In this document: in pieces, positions 25,101 through 36,763 of the stretch
Numbering within the stretch: the first letter of the stretch is position 1
Layout: every line of letters begins with the position of its first letter
Notes under the pieces: generated by a model
What the model was told of the DNA's origin: nothing
Databases searched by the model: none
The model's input: only the letters and a program-made list of their open reading frames with translations
Translations under genes and position numbers: made by a program
Assembly: GCF_037975245.1 (NCBI RefSeq)
Contig: NC_092580.1
Coordinates: 2,888,501 to 2,952,500 of the forward strand
Origin: Apostichopus japonicus
Taxonomy: Eukaryota; Echinodermata; Holothuroidea; Aspidochirotida; Stichopodidae
Length of the DNA: 64,000 bases
Direction of reading: 5' to 3'

Positions 25101-28100
25101 ATTTAGTAAAAATATGTCATTGTTGGGGGGTTATATATATGGGTATCAAATGTAGAAAGATAAGTGATCTTCCTGTTGTGAGATGAGGCATGGAACTTTT
25201 CAGCAGGTTTTTAATCGCTTCAGTAACAAGTTTACAAGATTGTGGTCAAACATATACCTCAACTGCTTAACAGTAAAAAGTTTACAAGACTGTGGTCAAA
25301 CATATACCTCGATCGTAAAGTCTAAGTACAATAATAGAGCTAGCCATCAGTTAGTAATGCTGTACAGGTTACATAAAGTTACATTCATAGAGATATACAG
25401 GAGATGAAAGAGCTTGATTCAATTAATAGTACAGTGTGTTTTGAGAATTGGAACTTGCAAAGACACATCCTTGCAGACATATTCTCTGGACACAGATATA
25501 CAGGAGATGAAAGAGCAGGGGATATGATCATACAATTAATGACTATACTTTGCTTGGTTCAATTAATAGTGGAGTGTGTTTTGAGAATTGGAACAGTCAC
25601 CTGTCAGTTGATATATCAAACACACTTACAAAACAGAGTCTGAGGACTCTATAGAGAAAGTCTTGGCAGACAAAGTGGATTGCTTGATGAACTCTACTGA
25701 ATGGTACCTATCATTACTTGGATAAATGAAAACTAAATATCATAGAAATAAAAATTCACCACAACTAAAATACCCTTTCATACTGTGTCAGCATGAAAAC
25801 ATTAGCCACTTTTAAGAAATTACTTCAAATTCACTTTTTCTTTTTAGGAATTTTGCTGTAAATCTATATTGGTTTCAAAATTTTGCCTTAGTATATATAT
25901 ATATATTTTTATATTAATATTCAAGCTGCGTCCATTTTATTTTTTTGTATTCATATTTTAAGGGGTTTTGTCATTTTGTTACTTAAAGGATTGGTTCAAG
26001 AGTCTGACATGTCTATCTTGTATGAAAGAGCTTAAAAAGACAAACAGAATAGTGAAGAAACTACCATGATAGCATTCTCTGTTAAGGAGATATCACACTT
26101 TGAAGATTTCACATGGTGTAGAAAGACTAACTGTGAGGGTGTGATGTCACATCCTCACTTCCTTAACATGTGTCAATATGTTTCATTAAAAAATAATTAC
26201 ATTTGTTTTCACAAATCTAGAAAAATATAATCAAACATTCTTCAGATTTTAAATCTCAAATACTTCCCTTGACACATATGAGATCTCCTGACGTATCTTT
26301 TGGTTGTAAGTCATAAAATCTTACAAAATATTTTAATAAAATAACAAAGACTTTTCAGGAATGTGAGGATATGACATCACAGCTAGTCTGATTTCAGCAG
26401 TTTCTACACAATCAGATAGAAATTTAAACTTGAATATCTCCTAAACGGAAAAAGATATTGAAAAATTTCTTCACTATTGGGTTTCTTTTATTGTCCTCTT
26501 TCATATAAGATAAACATTTGTGACACCTGAACTAATCCTTTAAAATTACTTAAAACTCACTTTTCCTTTCTAGGAATTCACTGTAAATCTATTTTGCTTT
26601 TAAAATTATTCCTTCGTATATGTATATATTTTTTTATATTAATATTTAAGTTGTGTCAATTTTATTTGTCATATTCATATTTTAAGGGTTTTGTCATTTT
26701 GTTGTCATTGTAAAGCACTCTTGAACATGCTTAAGCATGAAAAGAGCACTATATAAATCTGGTACATAATAATCATAAAAAATCTTGCTATTGTGCAGTG
26801 CCATTTAAGTCTGATGTGAAGAAGTTGAGCAATCTTTAATGATAGACTTTTCTTATATTTATCAAACCCTTCTTGGCGGCCTGTTTCAGTTAGGAGATTA
26901 ATTTCTTCTGTCTCTGGCAACAGATGAGCAACAACGATGTGGTACTATCATTACACTTTAGGTATACACCTACTGTACCTCCCAATGAGCCAGGCCTGTA
27001 GTCTGCAGAAAGGCAGATGGGTAAGTCAGGATATCTGCTCCTTGCTTGGCCAGAGATAGCGATAACTCAGGAAATCTCAGATCATAGCACTGCAATGATC
27101 GGTACGAAATAACAGCAATTCAGGATTTTAATATGTATAAATAGATGTTTATTATGAAAATAAATGTACCATTATAATAAATGGATTACAATTCGGCCAA
27201 GCAAACCTTCATTACGCAAGTACTACTCCTTGATATAATATTACCAAATCAGTCGATAAAGATACAGTGTTAAGCATCTTTGTGTATGCTGCAATTTCCA
27301 GTTTTTTAAAAGAAAAACATTACAGGTACCATAAGATATCGAAGCGATCATGAAAGCGCATCAATCTCTTCATAAACTAATTCAGTTTAAGCAGACATTT
27401 GACTGTATACTCACATTGAACACTATTGAACGGTGCACATGTACTTCCACGTTGTATTGATGTGATTAAACCACATGATAGCCAGATTCATACGGTGCAA
27501 TATACAGTTTAACAAGCATGGTCAAGAATTATCAGTATAAATTTGAAAGAAAAAAAAATTTAAGTACAATTGGTACAGAGTTTGGAAAAACATTTTTGAA
27601 CAATTACAGAAGTTTTGGTTGGTGTGCCAAATGCATTTGCTTGTGCAAATGAAACTGAGTGGCATTGTGATGTTTCAGTAGACAATGTTACAGTACACCA
27701 CAGATTAATAGATCGGACATCCTTGCAAATCTGTTCAAATTATAAAGTAGTCTTGCTCCTGTACGCGCATATCGTTGAACTGCATGATTGATTCTCATGT
27801 TACCAGAAAGGATACAATGGCAAGGCCGATATTACCCACAGGACTAGTTACTGGTGGGACAATCTTTTCCCCTGGAATGGTCCAAGAAGATTCTTTGATG
27901 GGTGCCATACCTTCAACAGCCATATCATATAGGTGAAGCTTATCGTAGAATTCAACCACTTTGCCGGAAGAGTCGATGATCACATGACGGTTGTAGAGTC
28001 GATGATTCTCAGATGGATCTTCACTCTATGATCATAATAAAGAATTTTCATTGGTCATATTAAATGTTAACACATAATATAGCTATTTGAATCAAGCATC

Positions 28101-31100
28101 CATACGTTTAGGAGGAAAGTCTCATGGCTGATGCTAAGCGAAATTGCTGCAACCTTTCTGTATCTTTCAGGCAAAAACAACATCCTCATAGCATTTTGTA
28201 TCGGAAGAAATGATTTTTTTCAGATTATGTGATAGTTTTTATATGCGCATCTTGCAACAACAGAATGGATGACGCCATCAGAGTACATCAGCTGAAAATG
28301 TCTTTGTTTTTACTATATACCTTGTCAATCATTCGGCCATAGAAGAAAAGATTATTTCTACAAGAAAGTTACATTTTGATAAATTTCTAAGTACAAAGAT
28401 TTTTGACAGCTACGCAAACATTCCAAAGGTATCAAGTTTCAAGGATGAATCAACAAGGCGGATATAATTTAGCCTAAGCTTTTGACGAGCACTCATCCAG
28501 ATGACATCACAGACCCCCAGACTATGATCCAACTTCCTGGAGTAGTTCAAGGTTCAGCCAGTCAAAATAAATTCAAACAACAATACAACCATATATCCAG
28601 TTAAAGGCAATATTTAAGATAGGGGTTTTGCTCTAGCAGTGTGGAATATTTCTCTCCAATACAACTATCACATTATTTGTAAACCAGAAAATCCTTTGAA
28701 AGGTTTTGTCTTGTCAGTAAAGAATGCAATATGTGGCTAACAGCAAATTTGTTCAAACTGAGATAAGCCACAGAGTTATAACAATATATTTGGACCCCTA
28801 AATCTGTTGACCTCTGACCTCCACCAAAACAAGTTTTATACATGGTAAGATGAACTAGCTCATCTCCCATGCACAGCATGATGATAGTTCAATCCTCACT
28901 GTTACACTTTAAAGTCTGTTGTGAGAAGATTCAGAGTTGCGATTTCAACGCCTCCCCGAATGAAAAAAAGAGTAATTCTTGGACTCACTTGTAGAACTAA
29001 ATGTCTATTAACATTCACCCAACCTGGCTTGCTGCCAGATTCAGGCTAGCCTTACAAACAAAGATACATGTAGAAGAAGTACACTGCCAGGAGTGAATGG
29101 GGGTGCTGGGGGGTGGGGGGGGGAACATGCCCATCAATATGAAAGAGAATTACATTTGCATGTGAAGACCTGGGCTTACCTTTGAATGAATTCCAATTGA
29201 CAACCAAACCCCCAAGCTGGAAGCTAGCTCTTGGTAATACTTAACGGTAGGGCCATCCATTGGCTCAACCAATTTCATAGACTCTTCTATAGTGTCTGCA
29301 AGGTAGTCTGTACCCTCAGGCAGGAATACCATCTGTATGCAAATCACAAATAGAAACTACTGTATGCAGGTTAAGTATATAACATGTACAGTATGTATTG
29401 CTTCTAGTAGTCTCAGATTACATTGAAACCCAGTTGACCTTAAATACTTGTAAGTCCTCCACCAAACATGAGGCAAAGTCTTGGTTACTCATGTAGCAGA
29501 CAATTAAAGTCTTTGGCTGATCAAATTAAACTCCAGATTCAAAACAAAGTTTCCAAAAGGTAAAATCTTTTATATTAATTTTCATTGGCTTTACTTTGGA
29601 TACTTTTGTATCCCTAGTAAACTTTCTAATTGTGGTGACATGTCCAGACCATGGGACCAAAAAAATGACTTACTGTAAGCTGCAAATTAGTCTGCACACA
29701 GATACAGCAACAAGATACAAATTATTATTTAGTTTAGTACTTCTCAAGGGTTGGGGAGTCGATAGAAGCTCATTTGAAACCCTATCCATGCGATGACCAT
29801 GAATTAACAACGGCTTATATACCAAGTCTTCTCTTTTCCATGAGTGTTCAGAGAAAACTTTACAATTAAAGGCAGGCATGGAGCTGTTGCACCCATTCCT
29901 GCAGTCGAAGGAGTACCTCAGCATCTGACCACTTTCTCAAATACTGCATGGGGGAAGGTGAAGGCACCCAATTCATCATAACTGCAGTGCAGTGCAGCTA
30001 CGATGCACAAAGTTGTTTTGAAACCGTTGGAAGAACTGAATTCCCGAATCAGAAATACCAAAATCGACAGAAGACTCTGTTCAATAATGATGCAAAGCAG
30101 CAATTTTAAGGCGGCCAAGAGAATCTATTTCCTGACCAGTGAGGATTTGGACCTGGAATCTACGGAATGCAAAAAGGGCAAAATTTGTTAATAACTTCCT
30201 GATTTGTAGCTCAACAACCATGTAAAAATTGTTAACAACGTGTTTTGTAATGACAGAAATGTAAAAATTATATTTACAAAGGGATTTGTAGCAACAGTTG
30301 TTGCTACAGATCAAGTTGTTGTTAACAGAGTTTACATGGTTATTGCTACTAAACAGGATGTTGCTAACAAATTTTACATGGTGTGTGCTACAACTGATGC
30401 CGCTGTTACTGAATTTTGCCCTCTTGGCATTCCATAGGAATCTAATGATTGTGGGGTGGACAATCTAACCATCACACCACTTATTCATACAAAGTTTACA
30501 GTACTTCACTGTAGCATACAGTCGCAGTTGTTCATGGTTTTATCATGGAGTAGGTCAATGACCACTTTCTCTATAACTTTAGAGATTTGAAACGTTCATC
30601 AAAGAGGTACACAAGTCTGTTTTCACTGTGTACGAAATTTCATTCACACTTTGCAACTCATCATTCTTGGCTACACATGTAATAATACACAGTGATCAGT
30701 TTCAGTGCAAACTTGTGACCTCAAATGGACCTTTGACCATAATGTTATAGACCTTCATCAATAGAGTTCTGACAGTACATAATAAGGTGAAACTATGCAC
30801 ACTTGGTATAAAGTTCATCCCAGCTTTACTTTGTCACAAAATTTGTTCACATATTTTTCAGACTTTGATCTAAAATTACCTTTGACCTCCACAAAAACCA
30901 AAAAAGGGTTCTTGTACCGTCTTAGATCATTCAAAATTTGCATTTAATGTTACATTATTTACAATGTTTGTAGACTTTGACTTTTGTTGAAGTCATGTGA
31001 GCTTACACCTCCAAATATCAATATTACTTGCACTCACTAAGATGAATCCAGGTTTTGCTTTTGAAGTTATCCTGTTAATAAGCTCTTCAGACTTTGGCTT

Positions 31101-31954
31101 CCATTGACCTCAAATGACTTTAGACCATAAATGGTGAAGACTCGCGCAAAAAGAACTTCTAATGCCGGTAATCTGACCTAGTTTCGAATGAGGTGTAACA
31201 GAAGTGTTAGACACCACCATCGATCCCAGAAAATACACACACAGCTTGCTACCGTCGATAATTAGACACTAGTGTACAGTCAGTACATACAGCTGCGGTC
31301 AATACCCACAGCACAGTGAATAAACGATACAGCGATGGACATCTCAGGTCCAGCTAAAGATAACAAAGTATCACGTTTCATTACTGTCTGCACTTTGTAG
31401 CGACTCAAACAAAACATCACTTGCAAGCACCACAAAGTTAACTTTTCAGATGGCCGCACGCAGTTTGGGGCGAGTCTTCAATGCCTTTAAAAGGAAAGAC
31501 CAAGGTTTGTAATAACTGAGGTGAATCCACATGCTACTGTACATAATACCAAAGCTTGTGGATCCAAGCTTGGCTATTAAAGTCATTGTGTTTACAATTT
31601 TTCAAGACTTTGACCTCGAGTGACCCATATAAACTTTGACATACAAAAAAGCACAAGGATTCTTCTTTTTAGTAAGGAGCATTTACATACCAAGTGTGAA
31701 GTTGAAAACTCATGCATTTCCTGAGCCATAGAGTTTACAAGCCAAGAATCACTAACACATGAAAACCATTGCCATTGCATACTAATTTGCCATCAGCAAG
31801 GAATAAGAATTGAGGAAACATACTACACCTTTGCTCCTGATTTAGCTGCTTTAGTTACCAGTTGTTTGCAATCTTCCCGGTTTTTATCTTTGTCTGATCT
31901 ACAAGCTAACTGACAAACAGCAATCAGGTTGCTCAACCCTTCTGATTCTGCCAT
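22167..31954 (-). CDS. NIT1: NIT1 deaminated glutathione amidase (nitrilase family), 6 coding exons
   Basis: Hydrolyses deaminated glutathione to alpha-ketoglutarate and cysteinylglycine, a metabolite-repair reaction in cytosol and mitochondria. Coding exons on the minus strand: 31954-31829, 29332-29180, 28025-27816, 27089-26979, 25008-24907 and 22334-22167. All joins are phase 0 with GT-AG borders; total 289 aa, near the usual cytosolic length. The nitrilase triad is intact: Glu48 in FLPE, Lys122 in YDK, and Cys164, first residue of exon 4, in CYDLRFPEL. Other landmarks are TYPSAF, AHWE|ALLRARAIENQCYVVAAAQ, YGHSM|VVDPWG and the C-terminal RRTDVY. The NIT1 subfamily is favoured over NIT2 by the FLPEGTDYL and H-x-L-Y-N patterns. 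Unlike the fly and nematode NitFhit genes it has no FHIT domain attached. Introns carry a satellite, a foldback element, a hairpin MITE and LINE tails. A possible poly(A) signal (AATAAA on minus) is at 21791-21796. Confidence 0.95.
23600..24595. repeat. Tandem satellite, ~145 bp unit, in NIT1 intron 5
   Basis: Units with TTCACAATTTGAC at 24008, 24149, 24295 (TTCGCA) and 24439 are spaced 141-146 bp; older copies extend back to about 23600. Each unit has a block like AAATGACCTTTGACCTCCAC and ACCAAATATGA. Single diverged copies recur at about 28.8, 30.7-31.1 and 31.6-31.75 kb, also in NIT1 introns. Confidence 0.8.
25983..26543. mobile_element. TTAA-flanked foldback MITE in NIT1 intron 4
   Basis: The element is bounded by TTAA (25983-25986 and 26540-26543). 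Its ends AGGATTGGTTCA and TGAACTAATCCT are inverted, and the arms stay similar for roughly 190 bp inward. TTAA targets are used by piggyBac and Kolobok transposons; the family is not determined. It is flanked by a ~150 bp direct repeat of host sequence (25815-25982 and 26544-26700). Confidence 0.7.
26700..26775 (+). mobile_element. LINE/SINE 3' tail in NIT1 intron 4
   Basis: GTAAAGCACTCTTGAACATG followed by GAGCACTATATAAAT and an AT-rich end matches the tail of the LINE at 8.97 kb and the SINE at 38.5 kb. No coding part is visible upstream. Confidence 0.5.
28105..28690 (+). repeat. Dispersed ~550 bp repeat, copy 1 (NIT1 intron 2)
   Basis: Shares many ordered blocks with 49755-50285, such as GATGACATCACAGACCCCC, CTTCCTGGAGTAGTT and CAGTGTGGAATATTT. 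Both copies have the same orientation and are clearly diverged. No termini or coding capacity were recognised. Confidence 0.65.
30163..30436. mobile_element. Hairpin MITE in NIT1 intron 1
   Basis: The 274 bp segment reads as one long imperfect hairpin: GGAATGCAAAAAGGGCAAAA on the left pairs with TTTTGCCCTCTTGGCATTCC on the right, and the centre at about 30290-30311 is GTAGCAACAGTTGTTGCTAC. The flanks are identical, GGAATCTA at 30155-30162 and 30437-30444, consistent with a target duplication. Confidence 0.7.
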
Positions 31955-33667
31955 TTTTTATCCCTCTCTGGGAGAAATCTGACCTCCTGTTAAGAAATGA
32001 AAAAGAATGAAATTTGACTGAAGAGTAAACAGCTCACACAGTTAATAACAATATTTTTATCCAACTTGTAATAATAGTAATAAAGGGCTGTGCCAGTTTG
32101 CAATGTACAAAGAATTGAAAATCATGATCAAACATTTAACATAAAATTAACTTGAATGAACCTTATAACTTTAGTGTTGTAACCTTCTCTTCCTGCCCAT
32201 TGTAAATTTGCCTTAAAAATTGCTATAAGTATTTGTTTTGGACCTAAAGATGCATAAAATCTCCAAAAATATACAATTAACTTCAAAGCATGATGTTAAC
32301 ATGTACTGTACATCACTAGTAATACATACTCTCTAGTTATTGAAAGGAAAATGTCTGTTCCAGTATAAAACCTAACATTAACTGTTTTTCACATGTATGT
32401 ATTATTCCTTAAATTTACTAGTCTAGTAGACACACATCATTGATATTCAACAAGTGAGTTAATGTTAATCATTTATCAATTCAATATTGAAGTGATTATT
32501 CGCAGGGCAGCCCGGCGAATAACGTACACAGACACCTTATTCACAGGGCTGTGATGATTTTGAAAATAGGTTTATTATTGGCTTTCGATGACTATCATTT
32601 TTGATTTGACGTCATTCATTTGACCTCTGCACCTCGGCGCGCAAACCTGAAGTTCTTTCATGTCTTTCAGTTTCAGAGGAATGACATTTTTTTTATGTTG
32701 GCGGCACTAATGCTAGACTGGTTCAATCTTAAGGCCCTAGGCTCCCAAAACCAATCCTAGCAGCATTAAGATAGGACTCCCAAAGGCCAATAAATTCCCC
32801 AAATATAGGGGCTCCCAATTAAGACTTTCCAAAAGCCAGCTGGTGCCCGAAAAGCTAACTCGAATAGCCCCAAAAGTTACTGAGCCCATTAACCCAGTCT
32901 AAGGCTGTCCTGTGATTGTGAATAAGGTGTATGTGTCTGGATATTCGCAGGGCTCAGCCCTATGAATAAGGTGTATGTGTCTGGCTATTCTCAGGGCAGC
33001 CCTGCAAATAAGGTGTCTGTGTCAGGCTGTTCGCAGGGCTGCCCTGTGAATAAGATACTTGTGTCAGACTATTTGCAGGGCTGCCCTGCGAATAAGATGT
33101 TTGTGTCCGGCTATTCGCAGGGCTGCCCTGCGAATAAGCCCCACTATTCAATATAGGCCTAGTAGGCAATTTCCATGCAAACTTTGCCATGTTATATCAT
33201 ATATTAATACAAAATTAATAATTCAACCACGACATGTACATTTCAGGTTTTTTCTTTGAAAACGGGTCGGTCTTAAATGACTGGCATTGGCTGACGCAAT
33301 GACTTTCGGTATGTTTTGCTTTGCCTTCGCAGAACACATCTACCTGCAATAGGCAATACTGTACAATACTTAGGCCTAGGCTATCTAGGCCTATGCTAAA
33401 AACCAGGGAACTAGCCTTAGCAGTTTCAGTACAGTCACTAACAGTTACACTAACACTAAACATATAAAACTTTTCGAATATCGAAATAAGATGTTGAGCA
33501 AGATTATTCCTGACTTTATTTAATTTGGTACCGCAATAGTTAGTCGCATATAACTGCGGTACTTGATTCGCCAGATCTGTCTCGATCCAGTGCGCTTCAG
33601 GAACGGTTGACGTTGAGACAGGAAAAGCGAGCGAAGCAAGCAGACGACAAAAAACAAACAACTCACT
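31955..33667 (-). other. Likely 5'UTR intron of NIT1
   Basis: A good acceptor (ttaacag, exon edge at 31986) lies 32 bp upstream of the NIT1 ATG, so the first coding exon probably begins with spliced 5'UTR. A strong minus-strand donor, CAA|gtgagt, ends a candidate upstream exon at 33667. The join would not keep a frame into the NIT1 ATG, so the upstream exon would be untranslated. The pairing is inferred; other upstream exons are possible. Confidence 0.4.
32499..33140. repeat. 42 bp tandem repeat with palindromic core
   Basis: About five 42 bp units at 32938-33137, plus outlying pieces near 32499-32550 and 32910. The unit core TTCGCAGGGC-TGCCCTGCGAA is a palindrome followed by a GTGTNTGTGTC spacer. 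Open frames on both strands (32960-33190 minus, 32962-33156 plus) translate to repeats containing SQG-PAN and are not considered genes. Confidence 0.85.
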
Positions 33668-33879
33668 TGAGCAAGGTCAAAAGAGGTACAGCGCGCATGC
33701 GAATCTGGTACGCAATTTGCCACAGAAGAGGGGATAAATGTGGGGACTGGGATGGGTTGAGGCAAATTGGGAGGGGTCAATGAAACAGTTTGACAGGGGG
33801 GGAGGCTGTGTAAAGTGCACACCACGAGAACATGTATGGGGTCTATACAAAGAGCACAATGTTCTGCTACGGTCTATAT

Positions 33880-35100
33880 ACTAGACTATGCTGAGTCTAC
33901 CCAGCGACGCGAATGAGTCTCGATCCCTACATATAAATGGGAAAAATGGAAAATGCTACGGCTTTAGTATTTCCCTCCCCTTTCTACATACGGCTTCACA
34001 GTAGAGTTCGGCTCAATCACAGGAACAAATCGCTCATAGCATGATGAATACTAAGGATCGACCTAGCGCATTTGGCAAATAAAACTTGGCCGATACGCCT
34101 TGACAAAGGCTAGGTCTATACAACGTCAGTCACCCGCCCCGCCAGCTGCGTACCCCCCCCCCCCCCCAGGAGATTTCGGTGTAACCTTAAAGGGGCGTGT
34201 CTAACAAGGTTAACGTTCTGTGCGTATTGGCTATACGAGCTTGGCATCTACAGTCGAAAAAAACAAAAACAGGCTGAAAATGTAAGACGGGTTGCTATCT
34301 GCAAATGATAATTACGTTCACGTCCAGCTGCAAAAGGGTTGGGACGGGGTAGCTAGGCTAGCTGATAGCTTGTAACTCCCAGTAATATATTCCATCTGCC
34401 CAGGAGAAAACTAACTGGTACCGGTTGAAAGTAGTCAGGCTACATGAAGAATTACACTCAAGTGGGTCACATATCATCATGGTCCTCTTGGGGCCCCGGG
34501 CGATCTTCGAAGTCCACGGAAGCTCAATCGTTTTCAGATGTAGGCCATATTGCACTCTTCAACTGTATCAAGTGTAATGCACAAAATACACATGAAATAT
34601 CGAAAACGAAAGGTCTCAATATGTCAACATTTTCCAGAAAAATAATATAATAATGAGAATAATTATTAACTCTATATTTCCAGGGCTGTTGCTCCCATCC
34701 CGTCTCTCGATCCGTAAGGCATGCAACTGCAATATATCTTTACGCACTTGACTGCGTGTCACCACTGCAATTAATTATTGGCTGCTAGCTTCCAACTGGT
34801 TACTAATCTATAATTTTTGGCACCATAGACATACAACCTATCACTAGTTGAGTTAATGTGTTGTCCGTGCGAACTCAGCAGTAACGAGCAACGGTTGCAA
34901 CATACTTCGTATTTAGAAAATGGTATATGCTTGTTCGAGTAAGAAAACCATGGCATGTTACTTTCTAAAGTAGTTACTTTTCTATACGAGATTTTGATTT
35001 AGTAAAGTTGATAAAATGATACGGAGTAGGTCCTAATAACGCTTATTGTGCTATGCTATGTTATTGTAGTAACCAAGATAAACTAGGCCTGCAGTAGGCT
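33880..35100. other. Spacer between divergent NIT1 and BDP1, no gene seen
   Basis: Mixed-composition DNA with a C-run at about 34153-34167. It probably holds the promoters of NIT1 and of the unseen first BDP1 exon, but no promoter element can be assigned with confidence. Confidence 0.4.
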
Positions 35101-35159
35101 AGCCTATACCATACTCCACAGGCCTACCTGCCTACCTTATGCCTAGGTATAGAAACCCG

Positions 35160-35965
35160 TTGTGGCTATTCGCACGAACGTAATCGTGCGAATAACATTG
35201 ACTATTAGCACGCATGTAACTTGACCAATGGGCGCTCGTGGTTGATGTAACCAATGAACTGTCCTGATATGTGCTGGCCGGAAGGGATGAACAGGACATC
35301 GATGGACAATAACACAGCAGTGCATGACAATGGAACAGGAATTTGATAACTATGGGGATTTTCAGGGTTATGTTCAAAGGATATGGATACTTTTTCTATT
35401 TTTGTAATAAAGGATTCCAAAACCGTCGAAGCAGCAAACAAGCTACTAGATGAATTAAGTTCATCATATTCCTTATGCATTTTAAGAAAGTTTTGCAACA
35501 AATCTTTTCTGAAATATTCCAACAAAATCTTTAATTATTTCTCTGAATTTTCCCAGAATTGATCACATCTTTGATTTCTCTCATATTTTACAGATTTGGC
35601 TATTGATTTTGAAAAAGATAACCTTTTTTTTGAGAATCAGCAAATTTTCATCGACCAAAATCTTCAGGGGGGCAAGTGGGGGGGGGGGGGGGGCAAATCG
35701 ACCGTGCACACCCAACACTGTGGTTGGGGCCATGGTTTACCTTCCCCGCCTACTCTGCTTTTCTAATCACTACATTCTAACATGCCTACTTATACCCACA
35801 TACACGTTCGTGCGAATAGCAATCCTTATTGGCACGCTTTCGTGTGTAAAGTCACTGTCTATAAGCACGAGCATGTTCGTGCGAATATCGATGTTTATTG
35901 GTACGTCAACGTAACAATAACGGTTGTTATTGGCACGTGCACGTGCCAATAGACACGACCATAGA
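35160..35965. repeat. Two clusters of quasi-palindromic repeats
   Basis: Clusters at 35165-35230 and 35800-35955 hold units such as TATTCGCACGAACG-CGTGCGAATA and TATTGGCACG-CGTGCCAATA. The unit at 35928-35951 is a perfect 24 bp palindrome. A G-run and poly-purine stretch (about 35668-35692) lies between the clusters. Confidence 0.75.
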
Positions 35966-36632
35966 AACCTACTGCTAGTACTAGCATTGGCGTAGACTTA
36001 AGCATGGGGATGGATAATACAAATAAAAAGTAACACAAAACATTAAACTGATTTAATACGGAACTCGCAGAACAGGTGTACGTAACTTTGTGTGTCCCCT
36101 AGGCCTAGGCAAGGCTAGGGCCCAAATTTGCATACTGTGTTGTTCATATGTAGCTGCACTGATAGACACTGTAATTGCAGTGCTAGTAGGTCAAATTGTA
36201 GCCACTTTTTCAATCACAATTTTCTCCTTAAAGCTTAAATCAAAACAGTCAAAATTACTGCAGTGAAACTAGAAAAACATCAATTTGTATTCTGAGATAC
36301 TTTCATGGTATTTCACCCATTTAGCAGAGTTGTACAGTCAACTTCATTGCATGTGCAAAGTTAGGGAATAATTACCTTTAATAGTTTAATTCGCAACTTT
36401 TTAAAGCATGATTCTTTCTATTTCTGGTGGCATCTGGTCATACCGTAGATAAAATCACATCCGAAGGATAGAACTAACCTGCAAATATTTGGGCATGTGT
36501 GACTTTTTATTTAGGGATAAGTTAGCCATTAAATTCAAAACAATTTCTTGGCAGAAGAGCTGTACTGACTATTTGTGATTTCAAATTATTTAAATCTATC
36601 TGTTTCCTATTTCTCTTGCATTTTTCTTCCAG

Positions 36633-36763
36633 ATTTGAAGAAGACTACCTTTGAAATAATGTAGAGTCAATTGAGAGGATGCCTTACAATTGGAATCATA
36701 ATGAAAATAGGAATTGGATGTAGTCTTGCTATTGCCAGTCCAATTACAATTGAGTGAAACAAG
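36633..36763 (+). promoter_or_regulatory. BDP1 5' leader with three short upstream ORFs
   Basis: An acceptor (tttttcttccag) ends at 36632, so the first coding exon of BDP1 probably starts at 36633 with leader sequence. Before the main ATG at 36764 lie three upstream ATGs: a start-stop ATGTAG at 36659-36664, a 14-codon ORF at 36679-36723, and an overlapping 18-codon ORF at 36701-36757 whose stop is 6 bp before the main start. The main start has A at -3. Such an arrangement would be expected to lower or regulate translation if this is the mature leader; that last step is inference. Confidence 0.5.

Noticed and set aside
32938-33140. CRISPR-like array
   Set aside because: Units are contiguous 42 bp repeats with palindromic cores and no unique spacers; the DNA is eukaryotic.
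33215-33859. Several minus-strand frames upstream of NIT1, possible mitochondrial leader
   Set aside because: The only good donor (33666) would join out of frame with the NIT1 ATG, so these are treated as untranslated.
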